Positions 20,015-30,399 of a stretch of 64,000 bases of DNA are shown one piece after another (positions within the stretch are counted from its first letter, which is position 1; the number at the start of each line of letters is the position of its first letter). Below the pieces are notes generated by a model. That model saw only the letters and a list, made by a program, of their open reading frames with translations, did no database searches and was not told where the DNA came from. Made by a program: the position numbers and the translations under genes. This stretch comes from Centroberyx gerrardi (lineage: Eukaryota; Chordata; Actinopteri; Beryciformes; Berycidae): contig NC_136002.1 of the NCBI RefSeq assembly GCF_048128805.1, forward strand, positions 34,053,542-34,117,541. Reading direction: 5' to 3'.

Positions 20015-20440
20015 ATTTGGCTTCACATGCTGATGCTGCCACCACCATCCTTCATGGTAGGGCAGGTGTTAGATGGGTGATGAGCTGTGCCTGGTTTCTG
20101 CCCAACGTAGCACTTTGTATCACAGCTGAAGAGTTCTGTTTTGGTTTTATTATAATTTGATAATTTGATTATAATTGATAATTTATTATTATCTTTTGCC
20201 TCAGTCTTGCACTGCCTTTTTGCAAACTCCAGGCTGCTGTCATGTACCTTTCTTCAGGAAAGGCTTCCTTCTGGCCACTCTGCCATACAAACTTAATGAG
20301 TGAAGTGCTGCACTGACTTTCGTCCTTCCAGCATGATCTCCCATCACAGCCAAGGAACAGAGTGGTCCTTCCCGGTCTCTTCTCTGACCAGGTGACCTTG
20401 CCCAGTTAGCTTTTTCTTTATATTTGTCTCGTGCCTTGCC
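20015..20440 (-). mobile_element. Tc1/mariner transposase fragment
   Basis: The plus strand reads as the antisense of a fish Tc1 transposase: GATGCTGCCACCACCATC, then GATGAGCTGTGCCTGGTTTC, then GCAAACTCCAGGCTGCTGTC and a TTCTGGCCACTCTGCCAT-type stretch. The order matches salmonid-type Tc1 copies. About 50 bp of AT-rich sequence interrupts it near 20150-20200. Non-functional fragment without visible terminal repeats. Confidence 0.8.
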
Positions 20441-21047
20441 TGAAATCACTTTGCCTTGAGTGTTCCTATCAGTAACACAAGGCTCCCGACAACATAGCTC
20501 CCAGGGTCACTGGGGCATGCAAACCCCTTCCAGCACGATAATGTTGCGATCTCTTTATAGCAGGTACGGCCGACTGGGAGGAAACCCTAACAGACCCTGG
20601 CATGCTGGAAGGCGGTGCCTTACATCATACTGAATTATGTGTGCATGATCAATGTCGTTGTGCATTCTTGCACTAAACTCAAACCTACTAGCAGACTCCA
20701 GTTAACATGAGGTTACACTTTTATTTTTTATTGTTACTGTTATATGCCTATCAACACAAATTCTAAATTATTTTACTTGAAAATACATAAACCAATACAG
20801 AGAGTCTTTGATTCTGTACTATTTACTACTAGTCAAAACAATGTGTATGATCATACTTAGAGTGACCTAGAGACTTCTTGTGTGACAGGGAGAGTGTTTC
20901 ACATTCACTGTCACATAAGTTTACATTTTTAGCTTAAGTCACTTGGTTGGTCAGCCGGTCGGTTGGTCCCAAAAAAAAACAACTTTACTGCGCATGTGCC
21001 ACCATGATACACAGTTATAAAGACACTATGAGCTCAATTGCCACGTC
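20441..21047. other. Non-coding spacer
   Basis: No frame, RNA or recognised element. A motif resembling a GCATGCTGG palindrome partner occurs near 20600. Confidence 0.4.
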
Positions 21048-21130
21048 ACTTTCAGTTTAGCACGGTTGGTAAATCATATGCTAGGTTTGCCACGCGAGAC
21101 TGAGACTGGAGTTCAAATCCTGGGTGTCAA
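21048..21130 (+). repeat. tRNA-derived SINE head
   Basis: An A-box-like TAGCACGGTTGG (21058-21069) is followed about 45 bp later by a B-box-like GAGTTCAAATCC (21110-21121), the internal RNA polymerase III promoter arrangement of tRNAs. There is no clean cloverleaf and the sequence continues without tRNA ends, so a SINE head or tRNA relic fits better than a working tRNA. Confidence 0.5.
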
Positions 21131-21264
21131 TTTAGAAAGTCTAAACTAGTTACAGTTTATCACGGATTACATCCTCGGTTAGATATCAGGTAGAATAGGT
21201 TGGTCTGTCAGTTCATCAGTCCTTCCCAAAAATTTCAAAAGAATATGTGCTGGTTTTCAGCATC

Positions 21265-21990
21265 TATAGCTATTGATCCCGAACTCGCATTGACATGAGT
21301 GATGGCTTATCAGACTCGGGAAAGAGTTCCCTATCAATTGGTGCTGTCATTCAAGCCCCTCTCCCTTTTCTGATTGGCTGTATGGATCCTGAAGCTACAC
21401 TGAGATGTGTGATGGTTTATTTGACTCATGAGAGTGTCCTATTGATTAGTGATGTCATTTAAGCCCCTGCGTCTTTCTTAATTGGCTGTTTTTTCATCAT
21501 CCGTTGGTTATCTCAGAAATTTAAAAAGAATTTGTTTTGCTTTTCATCGTCTTTATCTATTGATCCCCAAGTTTTATTGTTTAATCATTTTTATCTGGGT
21601 GATCCTAAAGTTGCACTGGCATGAGTGGGAGTTTGTCGGACTCGGGACAGATATTTGCATTGATTCTTTTATGTCTCTAACCTTTTCCTGATTGTCAGTT
21701 TTTTTATGGTCGATATGTATTGCTCCCAAAGTTGCACTGACAAGAGTGATGCTCGTCAGACTCGGGAGACTCCTATTGAGTGGTGATGTCATTTAAGCCC
21801 GTCCCCTTTCCTGATTGGCTGGTTCTCCATTGTTTATTTTTATTCATCCCAAATTCGCACTCAGGAGAGAATATCCTGTCTATTGGTGATTTCATTTAAG
21901 CCCCTCCCCCTTTCCTGATTGGCTGTTGATTGTCTATTGATTTTGATGCCACATTGAGATGTGTGACAGCTCATTTGACTAATTAAGGCC
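21265..21990. repeat. Degenerate tandem array, about six units of 110-125 bp
   Basis: Each unit has the order TGATCC-like start, a GCACTGACATGAG-like phrase, GACTCGGGA, GATGTCATTTAAGCCC and TTTCCTGATTGGCTG. The ATTGGCTG phrase falls near 21370, 21479, 21815 and 21918, with a decayed copy near 21690. Copies differ by many substitutions and short indels, so the array is old. Confidence 0.75.
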
Positions 21991-22757
21991 CCATTAAGGA
22001 TTTCTTGGTAAAATCCTTCAAACTTTCAATACAGTTATACAAACAGTTATCTCTCGCTACCACTTGGGACTGCCAAAATGCAAAGTTTTCTAGTGCAGCT
22101 TTAAACAAATTTAAAACTCAAAGCTCAATGGCTCATTTAAGACTACTCACAGCAGAAAAAAGATGAGTGAGTGTTGTTGTTGTAAATGAATCTTAGACAC
22201 CATGCCATAAATTGTAGATCTCTTGTCCTAGGGGTGTCAGGGTGAAGAAATACACCAAAGCAACTGTTAAAAAATATTTCATTTTCATTTTGGATGCACA
22301 TAATTTATTCTTGACCCACATTAAGCCATCGTTGTCAAAATTAGAAAATCACAATGAAAATCCAACATTATGTAAGTCTCTCACAAATTATACTTTTAGG
22401 TTACTCTTGTTCTGTGCAACCATCCATACAAGTGTTTGGTAACAACAGCAAAAAAACAACCATGTATATACGCTGCTTGCCAAAACCACACCTTGCATGC
22501 ACCAGTATGCTCTACGAAAACCAGGCGAAACAGAGTGAAAATATAGACAGCCTCTCCTCAAGAGCAGCTGGAGGAAGTTGCTTGAAGCCACCTGTAATGC
22601 AGCCCAATATATTATCCTGAAGCCGTACTGTAAACTATGAGGCTTAAAGGCACAGGAAGAAACCATTCCTTTTGTCTTTAAAATTGCCTTTACTGAGCTA
22701 TCCATTTAAAATTACAATAAGTGGGTGGCCTATGAAGTTTTCAATAACCCTTAGTGG
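21991..22757. other. Non-coding spacer upstream of OR3
   Basis: AT-rich. A 60-100 codon frame at 22242-22620 has no recognisable domain and I do not call it. No repeat family recognised. Confidence 0.4.
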
Positions 22758-22823
22758 GGCCTTTGATAATGAGGTCAGACTGCCATGATAGCCATGGCGT
22801 TCCCTGTATTGAAGAGGTATAAA
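22758..22823 (+). promoter_or_regulatory. OR3 promoter: homeodomain-type box plus TATA
   Basis: GGCCTTTGATAATGAGGT (22758-22775) is identical to the OR1 and OR2 box although most surrounding sequence differs. TATAAAGGAG starts at 22818, 43 bp beyond the box end. Conservation against a diverged background supports function. The start codon lies about 455 bp downstream. Confidence 0.7.
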
Positions 22824-23278
22824 GGAGCGACAGTGTTTCAGCCAGCTCAGTTAAAAGTGACTCACAGTATGACTGCAGCAGTCTACAGGATAGCAGATGA
22901 ATGCTAGGATTCACACAATGGTATAAACATTGTTTTGTCATTTCTAAGCTGAAATAATATTGATAGATGTATGGATATATTGTGAGTTTACATAATGGAA
23001 TGATAAGGTTGGTTATTTGTCACATTCGATTGTTTTCTTGATAATGAAGTTGTTTACTGTAGTAAGCTGAATAATGTTGCTGTCTGCTTAGTGCTTTAGC
23101 TGCACATTGTCCCAAACAAGCATATGAAACACAGGTGCACTCGTTTAAACTTTTACAAATATGTAACAAATGTAAAATAATAATACGAACGTTTCATTTT
23201 GAGGCAAATTAGAATGGTTATTCAAATTATTTCATCATGTGCACACTAATTATTGCTTTGTGAACCAATGGGAGGATC

Positions 23279-24199
23279 ATGGTAAATTCTACACAGTTTT
23301 CATATTTCGTACTTAGTGCCTACTTCAACAGTGGGCCTTTGAAATACTTATTTTTCATGATTGTTATATCTTTATATATTCTAATTGTTTTTAACAATTT
23401 TTTGCTCATTGCGATTATCTGTATGAATAGAAGCTTACATGAACCTATGTATCTTTTTCTGTGCAGCCTGTTTGTAAATGAACTGTATGGCAGTGCAGGG
23501 TTGTTTCCATTCCTTCTGGTTCAGATAATCTCCGACACTCACACTGTTTCTGCTTCATTATGTTTCCTGCAGATATTCTGTTTGTACTCTTATGCATGTG
23601 TTGAGTTTTGCAACTTAGCCCTCATGTCTTATGACAGGTACCTTGCTATCTGTTGCCCTCTACAATATAATACACGTATGACATCTAACAAGGTGGCTGT
23701 CTTTATTGCTGTGATTTGGTTGTACTCTTTTCTAGAATGTCTTGTCTCTATATCCTTGAGTGTCCCTTTACAACTGTGTGGGAACATCATTAACAAAGTG
23801 TACTGTGACAACTACCCCATCGTCAAGCTGGCATGCTCTGACACCAGAGTAAATAACATCTATGGGCTCTTTGGCACTGTTCTTGCAGTCTTAGTCCCTC
23901 TAATTCCAATAATTTTCTCTTACATGAAGATTCTTCAGATTTGTTTTGCCGGTTCAAAAGAGACCAGACAAAAAGCTGTTAGTACCTGCACACCTCACCT
24001 TGCTTCCCTTCTGAACTTTTCTTTTGGGTGCTGCTTTGAAATATTGCAGAGCAGATTTGACATGACCAGTGTGCCCAGTGTGTTGCGCATTATCTTTTCA
24101 TTATACTTTCTTACATGCCAACCACTATTCAACCCTATATTATATGGACTGAGGATGTCGAAAATCCGTAACATATGTAGAAGTCTGATCTATTGTTAA
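23279..24199 (+). CDS. Odorant receptor OR3, intact single-exon GPCR
   Basis: A 306-residue paralog of OR1 and OR2. Family marks: NST at residues 3-5, LHEPMY, MSYDRYLAIC, KAVSTCTPH and NPILYG. Protein and DNA are nearly identical to OR2 from LHEPMY through the TM3 entry, around DRY to intracellular loop 2, and from TM6 to extracellular loop 3. TM1, TM4 with the second extracellular loop, and the C-terminus are clearly diverged. The start ATG is supported by the shared MVNST opening. No disabling change. Confidence 0.93.
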   Translation: MVNSTQFSYFVLSAYFNSGPLKYLFFMIVISLYILIVFNNFLLIAIICMNRSLHEPMYLFLCSLFVNELYGSAGLFPFLLVQIISDTHTVSASLCFLQIFCLYSYACVEFCNLALMSYDRYLAICCPLQYNTRMTSNKVAVFIAVIWLYSFLECLVSISLSVPLQLCGNIINKVYCDNYPIVKLACSDTRVNNIYGLFGTVLAVLVPLIPIIFSYMKILQICFAGSKETRQKAVSTCTPHLASLLNFSFGCCFEILQSRFDMTSVPSVLRIIFSLYFLTCQPLFNPILYGLRMSKIRNICRSLIYC

Positions 24200-25194
24200 A
24201 TGTAGACTTTCAATGTCAACGGTCAACAGATTTGCTCAGCTTGACTTACAAGAAAAAACTGAATGAACAGAAGCTGTTTACTACTGTAGTGTCAACAGTA
24301 ATGAGATGATGTCTCTGGTTAAATGTATGAATAAAACAATATTAAACATGAAACCTTAGAGGCAAAGATAAAGAAACTGTTGCTGTAGATTTTCATCTGT
24401 CCAAAGACTCAAAACAAATGACTGTACATTATTTTATCTGTATGCGGTCAGTGAAAGATGATGCAAATTTCAGGGTAGGAACTGTTCATATAACGTTTTT
24501 TCAATTTATAGCTTAGTAATTCTATGTCTAATCTTTCATTTTGAACAAAGGGATGGTCTGACATCTGACACTCTTGTCCTGTTCATCTTGATCAACTCAA
24601 TGCTAACAGATTATTTATTAATGCTAACATATTGATAAAAAACGAATTGTAAAGTTGCACAGAAAAAAAAAAAACTGGAAATATATGTCATGTGAAAGAA
24701 TGTAATAAATCTAAATTTAATCAGTTAAACAGTTCACCCACGAAAGATATACAGTTATTTCATGCAGGTACAATGTGATTCTCAGTAAATTTGTTGTGTT
24801 GGAAGGAAATTTACATTGCAGTTTATTTGTTTTTGTTTGCTCATTTTGAATCCTAATCATGCCTGTGCTACTGAGGATAATAATGGGGCGTTTAAGTTGC
24901 TTGTGGTGTTTATCATAAGAGCAAAAATCTAGTACAGTGGGAACTTTCTATTATAGGAAAAGGTTTTAATATCAGTGTTACAAATCCAGTCCCTGAGGGC
25001 CATGGCTATTTCACAATACTCTGCCTAAAGCTTGGACTGCTGTGGAGCTCTGAGCTGTGAGGACGGCCGCACTGTTATTGGGGTTTGGACACTAGAAAGG
25101 GTGAAAATCACAAATCTGTCCAATCACAATGCCTTTACCTTTATTACAATGTTAAGTGAAAACCCAACGTAAAGCTGCACAGGTTTTATCTTTT
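24200..25194. other. Non-coding spacer downstream of OR3
   Basis: AT-rich, with an A-run at 24662-24673. No frame over 60 codons, no RNA and no clear repeat boundary. Confidence 0.45.
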
Positions 25195-25300
25195 CTTGTA
25201 AAACACTTTGTAACTTTGTTTTGAAAAGTGTTCCATAAATAGAGTTATTATCATTATTATTATTATTATCATTATTGTTATTATTATTAATAATAATAAA
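25195..25300 (+). repeat. Retroposon 3' tail with TTATTA microsatellite
   Basis: GTAAAACACTTTGTAACTTT .. TTCCATAAATAGAG is followed by a (TTA/TCA)n tract at 25248-25300. The same module ends the element at 13345 and the one at 28470. The body upstream of it here is not recognisable. Confidence 0.65.
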
Positions 25301-25359
25301 GTCACAATGAAACTGCAATTTGAGAGCACCTTGCTTCCTGAATGTGATGTATTTCCTGT

Positions 25360-25580
25360 TGAAACAGGATGTTGGGGCGGGACATAACACAGGGAGGGAT
25401 CATTCAAAAGTGTAAACCAATGGGAGATCAGTTAGGGAGAAAAAGGCAGTTTTATTGGATGGGAGGGGCGGAGGGGCGGGATTGTTCAAAAATCTGTGAT
25501 GTTTTATTGGTCGGAGTTTGTATTTACGACTCCTGGTGCAGCGTGATGTCATCATCAGAGATACTCTGTTTCCCAGAAAG
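25360..25580. other. CCAAT- and GC-box-rich patch
   Basis: Contains CCAATGGGA (25418), ATTGGATGGGAGGGGCGG (25456), a second GGGGCGGG and ATTGGTCGG (25507) within about 100 bp. The pattern resembles a TATA-less promoter, such as the 5' end of a mobile element, but no downstream gene is visible. Confidence 0.3.
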
Positions 25581-27018
25581 GAAAAGTCATGACAAATAGA
25601 TATAAAAACACGAGGCATAAATTGTCAAATAAGTGTATGGTATGATCGTTAGAATGAGCTAATAAGGTGAAAAGGTCATTTTTTATTTCAGTGTGACTTT
25701 AAACAGAATTCATTACTACGTGTTATTGATTGACTTTACATAGGAAGATTTGACTTTACATCTATTATTCCCGTGATCTTAGACTGGAGGCTGTGCAAAG
25801 TAGGGCCTGTGGTCCAAATTTGTCCCTCCACAAAATAACTTCTGGCCCTCTGAAGGGCTTCAGAAAGGGAAGCTTGTTATGATGCAATTATAACTGAGGA
25901 GTTATTTTTTCACAAACTTGCTTATTACAAGGTATATGAAGAAACACCATGTTAATTCCAACATTTTGAAATAATCCATGTCCAATCACATGTTTTGGCC
26001 CACAACCCATGTTTGGGTTCGGTCCTTGTCAGAGAGTTTCGGCAGCTCTGCCTTTTCCCTTTCCTCATATTTGCAACGCTGTAACGCTTGGAGAGGAAGA
26101 ACGACTCCAGAACAGTTTTAACAAGCAGCTTACACCATCTAGTGTCAGACTGGGAAACTTTTTAATTTAATACTGGAATGAAATACATACCAGAAGGGGG
26201 ATAAAGCCTTTCCTGAACTAAATGTAATTAAATGTAATAATCAGAGCCATAAAATCAAAAGCGATTCCTAATCAGACATTCAAAAACAACAGATCCCCTC
26301 TCTCACTGTTGTCGTGGCGCTGAGAAACCAAGCTGCTCGTCTCGGCTTTGAAAGAAAGAACTTTTAGCTTAAGTTTTCATTTCTTTCTTTTGGGCCTTTC
26401 AGATACAAATTCAGCTAATTTGTCTGGGTCACCAGGTCCTTTAACGGTGAGATAAACCCAGAGAATTTATGTGTCTATGATGATCTTCCCAGGCTCTACA
26501 TTGAATAATTATTTTATAAAGCACACCAACAGTCTTCCATCTATATTAAAGATGTACATACAGTGCTGAGAAAGGGAATCACTCCAACAAAACTTAGATA
26601 CACAGCAGCCAAACACTTCCCAGACAGAGAAACGCCTTATGATCACGCTGCTGTTCTGGGACGGGTTCAACAACTTCATAGTTACTTTTGTTTAGCGTTC
26701 CTTGTTAGAACTGCCTCCTCTTAACTGTTATTGATTTCACATGCAAGCCATATGAAGTCACATGATGACCCTCATGCTGCCAATATTATCAATATTCCAC
26801 ACACTTCTGTTGTGTTTGTCTACAGCTGTGTCGCTTGGCAACAGTGTGCAGTGATCTGCCTCCTGCTCTGTGTGGGCAGGTTCCTCTTCTCTAACACAGC
26901 ATCATCTGTCATGTGATAGCCGTGTGCTGCAGGGTCTGACAGATGGCCTTGGTTTGTCTGCAGTATGGGAACAATGACATCCTACAGCTCTCACACACTG
27001 TAAGACCTTCAGGCATCT
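25581..27018. other. Non-coding spacer with a possible hAT scrap
   Basis: The phrase GGCCTGTGGTCCAAATTTG near 25804 loosely resembles the TGTGGCCCGCGGGCC end of a hAT element (compare 37110). No transposase, gene or RNA is visible in the rest. Confidence 0.35.
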
Positions 27019-27317
27019 GTAGTAACATGCAAAAGTTTGGACCCACCTGATTATAGCCAATTAAAGCCATTTTGATCTAAAGGCTTCTGTTTAAATGCTT
27101 GAAATGAGTTTCTTAGACAAATATAAATAGTGAAGTTGATCCTATGCATGAATTTCTTTCCAAAGCCTTCGCCTTTCCATCAAGGCAAAGAATCTAAAAT
27201 ATAAGATAGTTTTGATTTGTTTGATGCTGTGTTGATTTGTGTTATTTCATAGTTTTGATGAAAAATAGTAAAAATAAAGAAAAATGTGTGTGTCCAAACG
27301 TTTGACTGGTAGTGTAT
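27019..27317. mobile_element. Non-autonomous Tc1/mariner MITE, about 300 bp
   Basis: The left end reads AAAAGTTTGGACCCACCTGA and the right end GTGTCCAAACGTTTGACTGG followed by TAGTGTATA. These are the inverted ends of a widespread fish Tc1-like family (AGTTTGGACACACCT type). The interior is AT-rich and non-coding. Confidence 0.75.
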
Positions 27318-28159
27318 ATAACGACATTTTTGGTAAATGACCCCAGTTTTGTGGGCCCTGTACCTCCGAGAGTTTAGATGGAAGGCATCAGTAAGTTTTG
27401 TTGGATAATGGTCAAAACTTTCCACAGTTGTAATGCAGTGCAGGGGGAATTCAGAAGCTAATGAGTCGGGCTTGTAAACATGGTGGATTACTCACTGGCT
27501 CATTACATAACGGGTCATTAGTGCACTGTACTGCTCTCAGTCCCCGGGGGGCGGTTAAGAAGCTGTCACTCAGCAGTGAGACAGGGCCTGGTAGACACTG
27601 CTCAGTGTGTCGCAACACAGATGATGACCTCAATGAAAACAAGCTTGGTTCAGAAAACAAACATGTTGGTTGTTTTGCGACTTTGGATCAGCAGTGGTTA
27701 AAGACTCGGCCTGTGCTTTCTTGTCTGGTCAAAGCAAATCCTCAGCACCTCTAGTCAGTATCCTTCCACACAGGCCAGCAGGGATGCGATGAATGAAAAT
27801 ATCCTCTCAGTGCCGGAGCGGCTAACCGGGAGAATCAGGAAGATTCCCGGTGGGCCGCTGAGAGTGCTGACCTAAGAAAGTATTCTGTACACACTATTAA
27901 TAGGGAGTCCAAATGTGTATTTTGAATTACAGTTTTAAAAAAAAATCTATTTCATAGGATTAAAGTGACAGATTGAAAAAAAACTGGTTCATGTTTATGA
28001 ATTAAAAATCTGAAATAATAAACAATCTTTAAATAATTCAGGCCTATATTCACTATCGGGTTCCTCACTGACTTGCTCGACCTTCAGTCAGTTTTAATAG
28101 AGATTATATTTCAGACATTTTGCTTTATTGGGCAGCTTTCACTGAAGTGCGGCAGAAAG
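27318..28159. other. Non-coding spacer
   Basis: A 97-codon frame at 27461-27754 and its antisense mate show no domain and are not called. Nothing else recognised. Confidence 0.4.
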
Positions 28160-28164
28160 ACGGA

Positions 28165-28250
28165 CGACAGGCAGCTACAGTCCTGAGCCGGACTCGAACC
28201 CGTGAGCTTCACTCATGTGACCGGCTCCTTCGGCCACTGTGATTTATTTT
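28165..28250 (-). repeat. tRNA-derived SINE head, minus strand
   Basis: Read on the minus strand, TGGCCGAAGGAG (A-box-like) is followed by GGGTTCGAGTCC (a consensus B box). The usual tRNA acceptor ends are not both present. A SINE head or tRNA relic is the best fit. Confidence 0.5.
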
Positions 28251-28259
28251 AACTTATTT

Positions 28260-28436
28260 TATTCTATTTTCTTTTATATTGTTGTATTCCATTTCACTGT
28301 ATTCCTTCTTTTAGATGGTGTTCTTTTATATTTTAAGTCCTTCATCTCATATGATGTTTTATTGAAATTTTAAACTCTATTTTTCTTGTTGTAAAGCTCT
28401 TTGTAACTCATTTTGAAAAGTGCTTAATAAATAAAG

Positions 28437-28468
<32 letters not shown>

Positions 28469-28470
28469 CA
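28260..28470 (+). repeat. Retroposon 3' tail with TTATTA microsatellite
   Basis: T-rich sequence is followed by TTGTAAAGCTCTTTGTAACT, TTGAAAAGTGCTTAATAAAT and (TTA)n at 28438-28469. Third copy of the module seen at 13277 and 25195. Confidence 0.65.
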
Positions 28471-29235
28471 AACTTAACTTGTAAATCCCATTTGTGTTTC
28501 CGTCTTTGTGTTTTGTTTTTCCTCTCTCACTTTCCCCATGTTTGCATGGAGAAAATCCCAGCTTCAGTTGTAGAGTCGATACGCCGACAAGTGGAGAATT
28601 GTGTTACTGTAAGTTGTTTCATGTGGCGCTCGGCCCTCATCCTGCACACTGCTGCCGAAGGTAAACAGCTCATAGCAGTGAAGGGCCGGTTCCACAGTGT
28701 GTGTGCTGGGCTGAACACAAGGTTCCCATGTAGGAAATCAAACTAGCTAACTAAAGCGAAATGTCCACTGGTCAAGGCAGGTGAATAAAGAGGTTTAGTC
28801 CGAAATCTCCACCATTTGAATAAAGTAACACGTACTGTTACAAAATGATTGACAGCACAAATTTGAAATGTATCATGATACTTTTTAATGTATCACAAAA
28901 CAGCACATAACTTACATCTTTGTTTGACGAAACGTTTTTATTTCAGGCAATGAGTTTATTTCCATTACCATTGTGGAATTAAACATTTCATATGTAGGTT
29001 TACTGACTTGCTTACTTAAAGACTGGGCCATGTCTGCTCTGCTGTGTTTATTCCCACTGAAACAGACCGGATTCAAACCTGCAGCGCCCCCACCGAGCAG
29101 ATGAACTAATGGGCCACAGCAGACATCTAGCAGTGCCCGGCTGGTAGCTGGTGTCTTCCTGTCTGCCGCGGTGCTGCGGTCGGATCCTGGCTGCTGCCAC
29201 ACTGACAGACTTCTGAAACCTTGAATTACCGTGAA
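28471..29235. other. Non-coding spacer
   Basis: Short open stretches exist on both strands but have no domain. This is the 3' flank of OR4, which reads leftward. Confidence 0.4.
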
Positions 29236-30180
29236 TTATAGTGGTCCTGCCAAAATCCCTCTCTGGATGACTTTTGTAATAGATCTCCTTATCTCTTCTG
29301 TCCTGATCCCGTAAACAAGTGGATGCAGTAATGGAGGGAAAAATATGAACTGTGCTGAAATGAGATGGTTAACATATTTAGACACTGTGCTGTGCCTGTT
29401 GTAGACAACAGAGAAGAGGATGCTCACAGAGAAATTGATGAAGACAATCAAATGCGGGGCACATGTACTTAGCGCTTTCTTCTGGGACTCCTTTGATGCC
29501 CTCAAGCTCACATGTAATATTTTCATATATGACAGCAGGACTAGAAAAAACGGCAAAACCACCAGACTTGCAGTAATGAATAAACCATAAATGTTTCCCA
29601 GGGCACTTTTAACACAGGACAGCTTCACAACCGACAGGTTATCACAGAAAAGCTTGTTGATTACAAACCTGCACAAAGGGAGTTGTGATGTTAGATAAAC
29701 TTGAAAAGACAGAAGGGTGACAGGAATGAAATATACAACAGTCAATAATAGTTTCACTTTGGAAGGCGTTACAATGGTGTGATACTGCAGCGGCTTGCAA
29801 ATTGAGACGTATCTGTCATATGCCATAACAGCCAAGATTGCATAAGCATTCAATGCATACACATTGATAAAAAGCACCTGCAATAAACATCCTCCATAAG
29901 AGATGCTTTGGGCGTCTCTGAGAAGATTGTCCATGACATTAGGACACACAGCTGAGCATCCAATCAGACCGTTCACCGCCAAGTTTAGCAGGAATATGTA
30001 CATTGGCTTGTGTAAGCTAGAATCCATATAAATGACAAGTATCAGAATCAGGTTTGCTAATATAGTAAAGACATAAAGGAAAAAAGTAAGCATGAAGAAG
30101 ACACAGTTTAGTGGGCCTGGGGGATCGTAGGCAGTGAGCAGCACAGCAGTATTTATGAAACTTTGGTTCATATTTCCCAA
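29236..30180 (-). CDS. Odorant receptor OR4, intact single-exon GPCR
   Basis: A 314-residue receptor of a second OR group shared with OR5-7. Marks: LHKPMYIFLLNLA at the TM1/TM2 junction, MAYDRYVSIC at the end of TM3, KALSTCAPH before TM6 and HPLVYGIRT in TM7. In this group HP replaces the more usual NP. It starts MGNMNQS; the second Met (30171) lines up better with OR5-7 and may be the real start. An N-glycosylation site NQS lies just after it. It is clearly diverged from OR5-7 (DPPGPLN against GPPGPYN at TM1 entry), so it is an older paralog. No disabling change. Confidence 0.93.
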   Translation of the reverse strand: MGNMNQSFINTAVLLTAYDPPGPLNCVFFMLTFFLYVFTILANLILILVIYMDSSLHKPMYIFLLNLAVNGLIGCSAVCPNVMDNLLRDAQSISYGGCLLQVLFINVYALNAYAILAVMAYDRYVSICKPLQYHTIVTPSKVKLLLTVVYFIPVTLLSFQVYLTSQLPLCRFVINKLFCDNLSVVKLSCVKSALGNIYGLFITASLVVLPFFLVLLSYMKILHVSLRASKESQKKALSTCAPHLIVFINFSVSILFSVVYNRHSTVSKYVNHLISAQFIFFPPLLHPLVYGIRTEEIRRSITKVIQRGILAGPL

Positions 30181-30392
30181 TAATAAAGACCTTATTATCT
30201 AAAAATTGAACCTCAGGACCTGCAACTTGCGGCCTGTTGCCTCAGTGGTCAATGATGAAAACTAACATTAAAAATATCAAACATGCAGTAAATGATTACC
30301 TGTGAGGTGAGAGATAGTACTAGTTGAAGTCTATCCTGCTACAATAATGGCACTATGAAAGCTTGATGAATAATTGTTGCTGTAGTTTGAGC

Positions 30393-30399
30393 TCTTATA
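30393..30399 (-). promoter_or_regulatory. Possible OR4 TATA box
   Basis: Minus-strand GTATAAGAGC lies about 215 bp upstream of the start codon. A CAG/GTAATC donor-like site at 30300 would allow a spliced leader. It is a single copy without comparative support. Confidence 0.3.

Noticed and set aside
21048-21130. Functional tRNA gene
   Set aside because: A- and B-box-like motifs are present but no paired acceptor stem or clean anticodon arm is visible; SINE head preferred.
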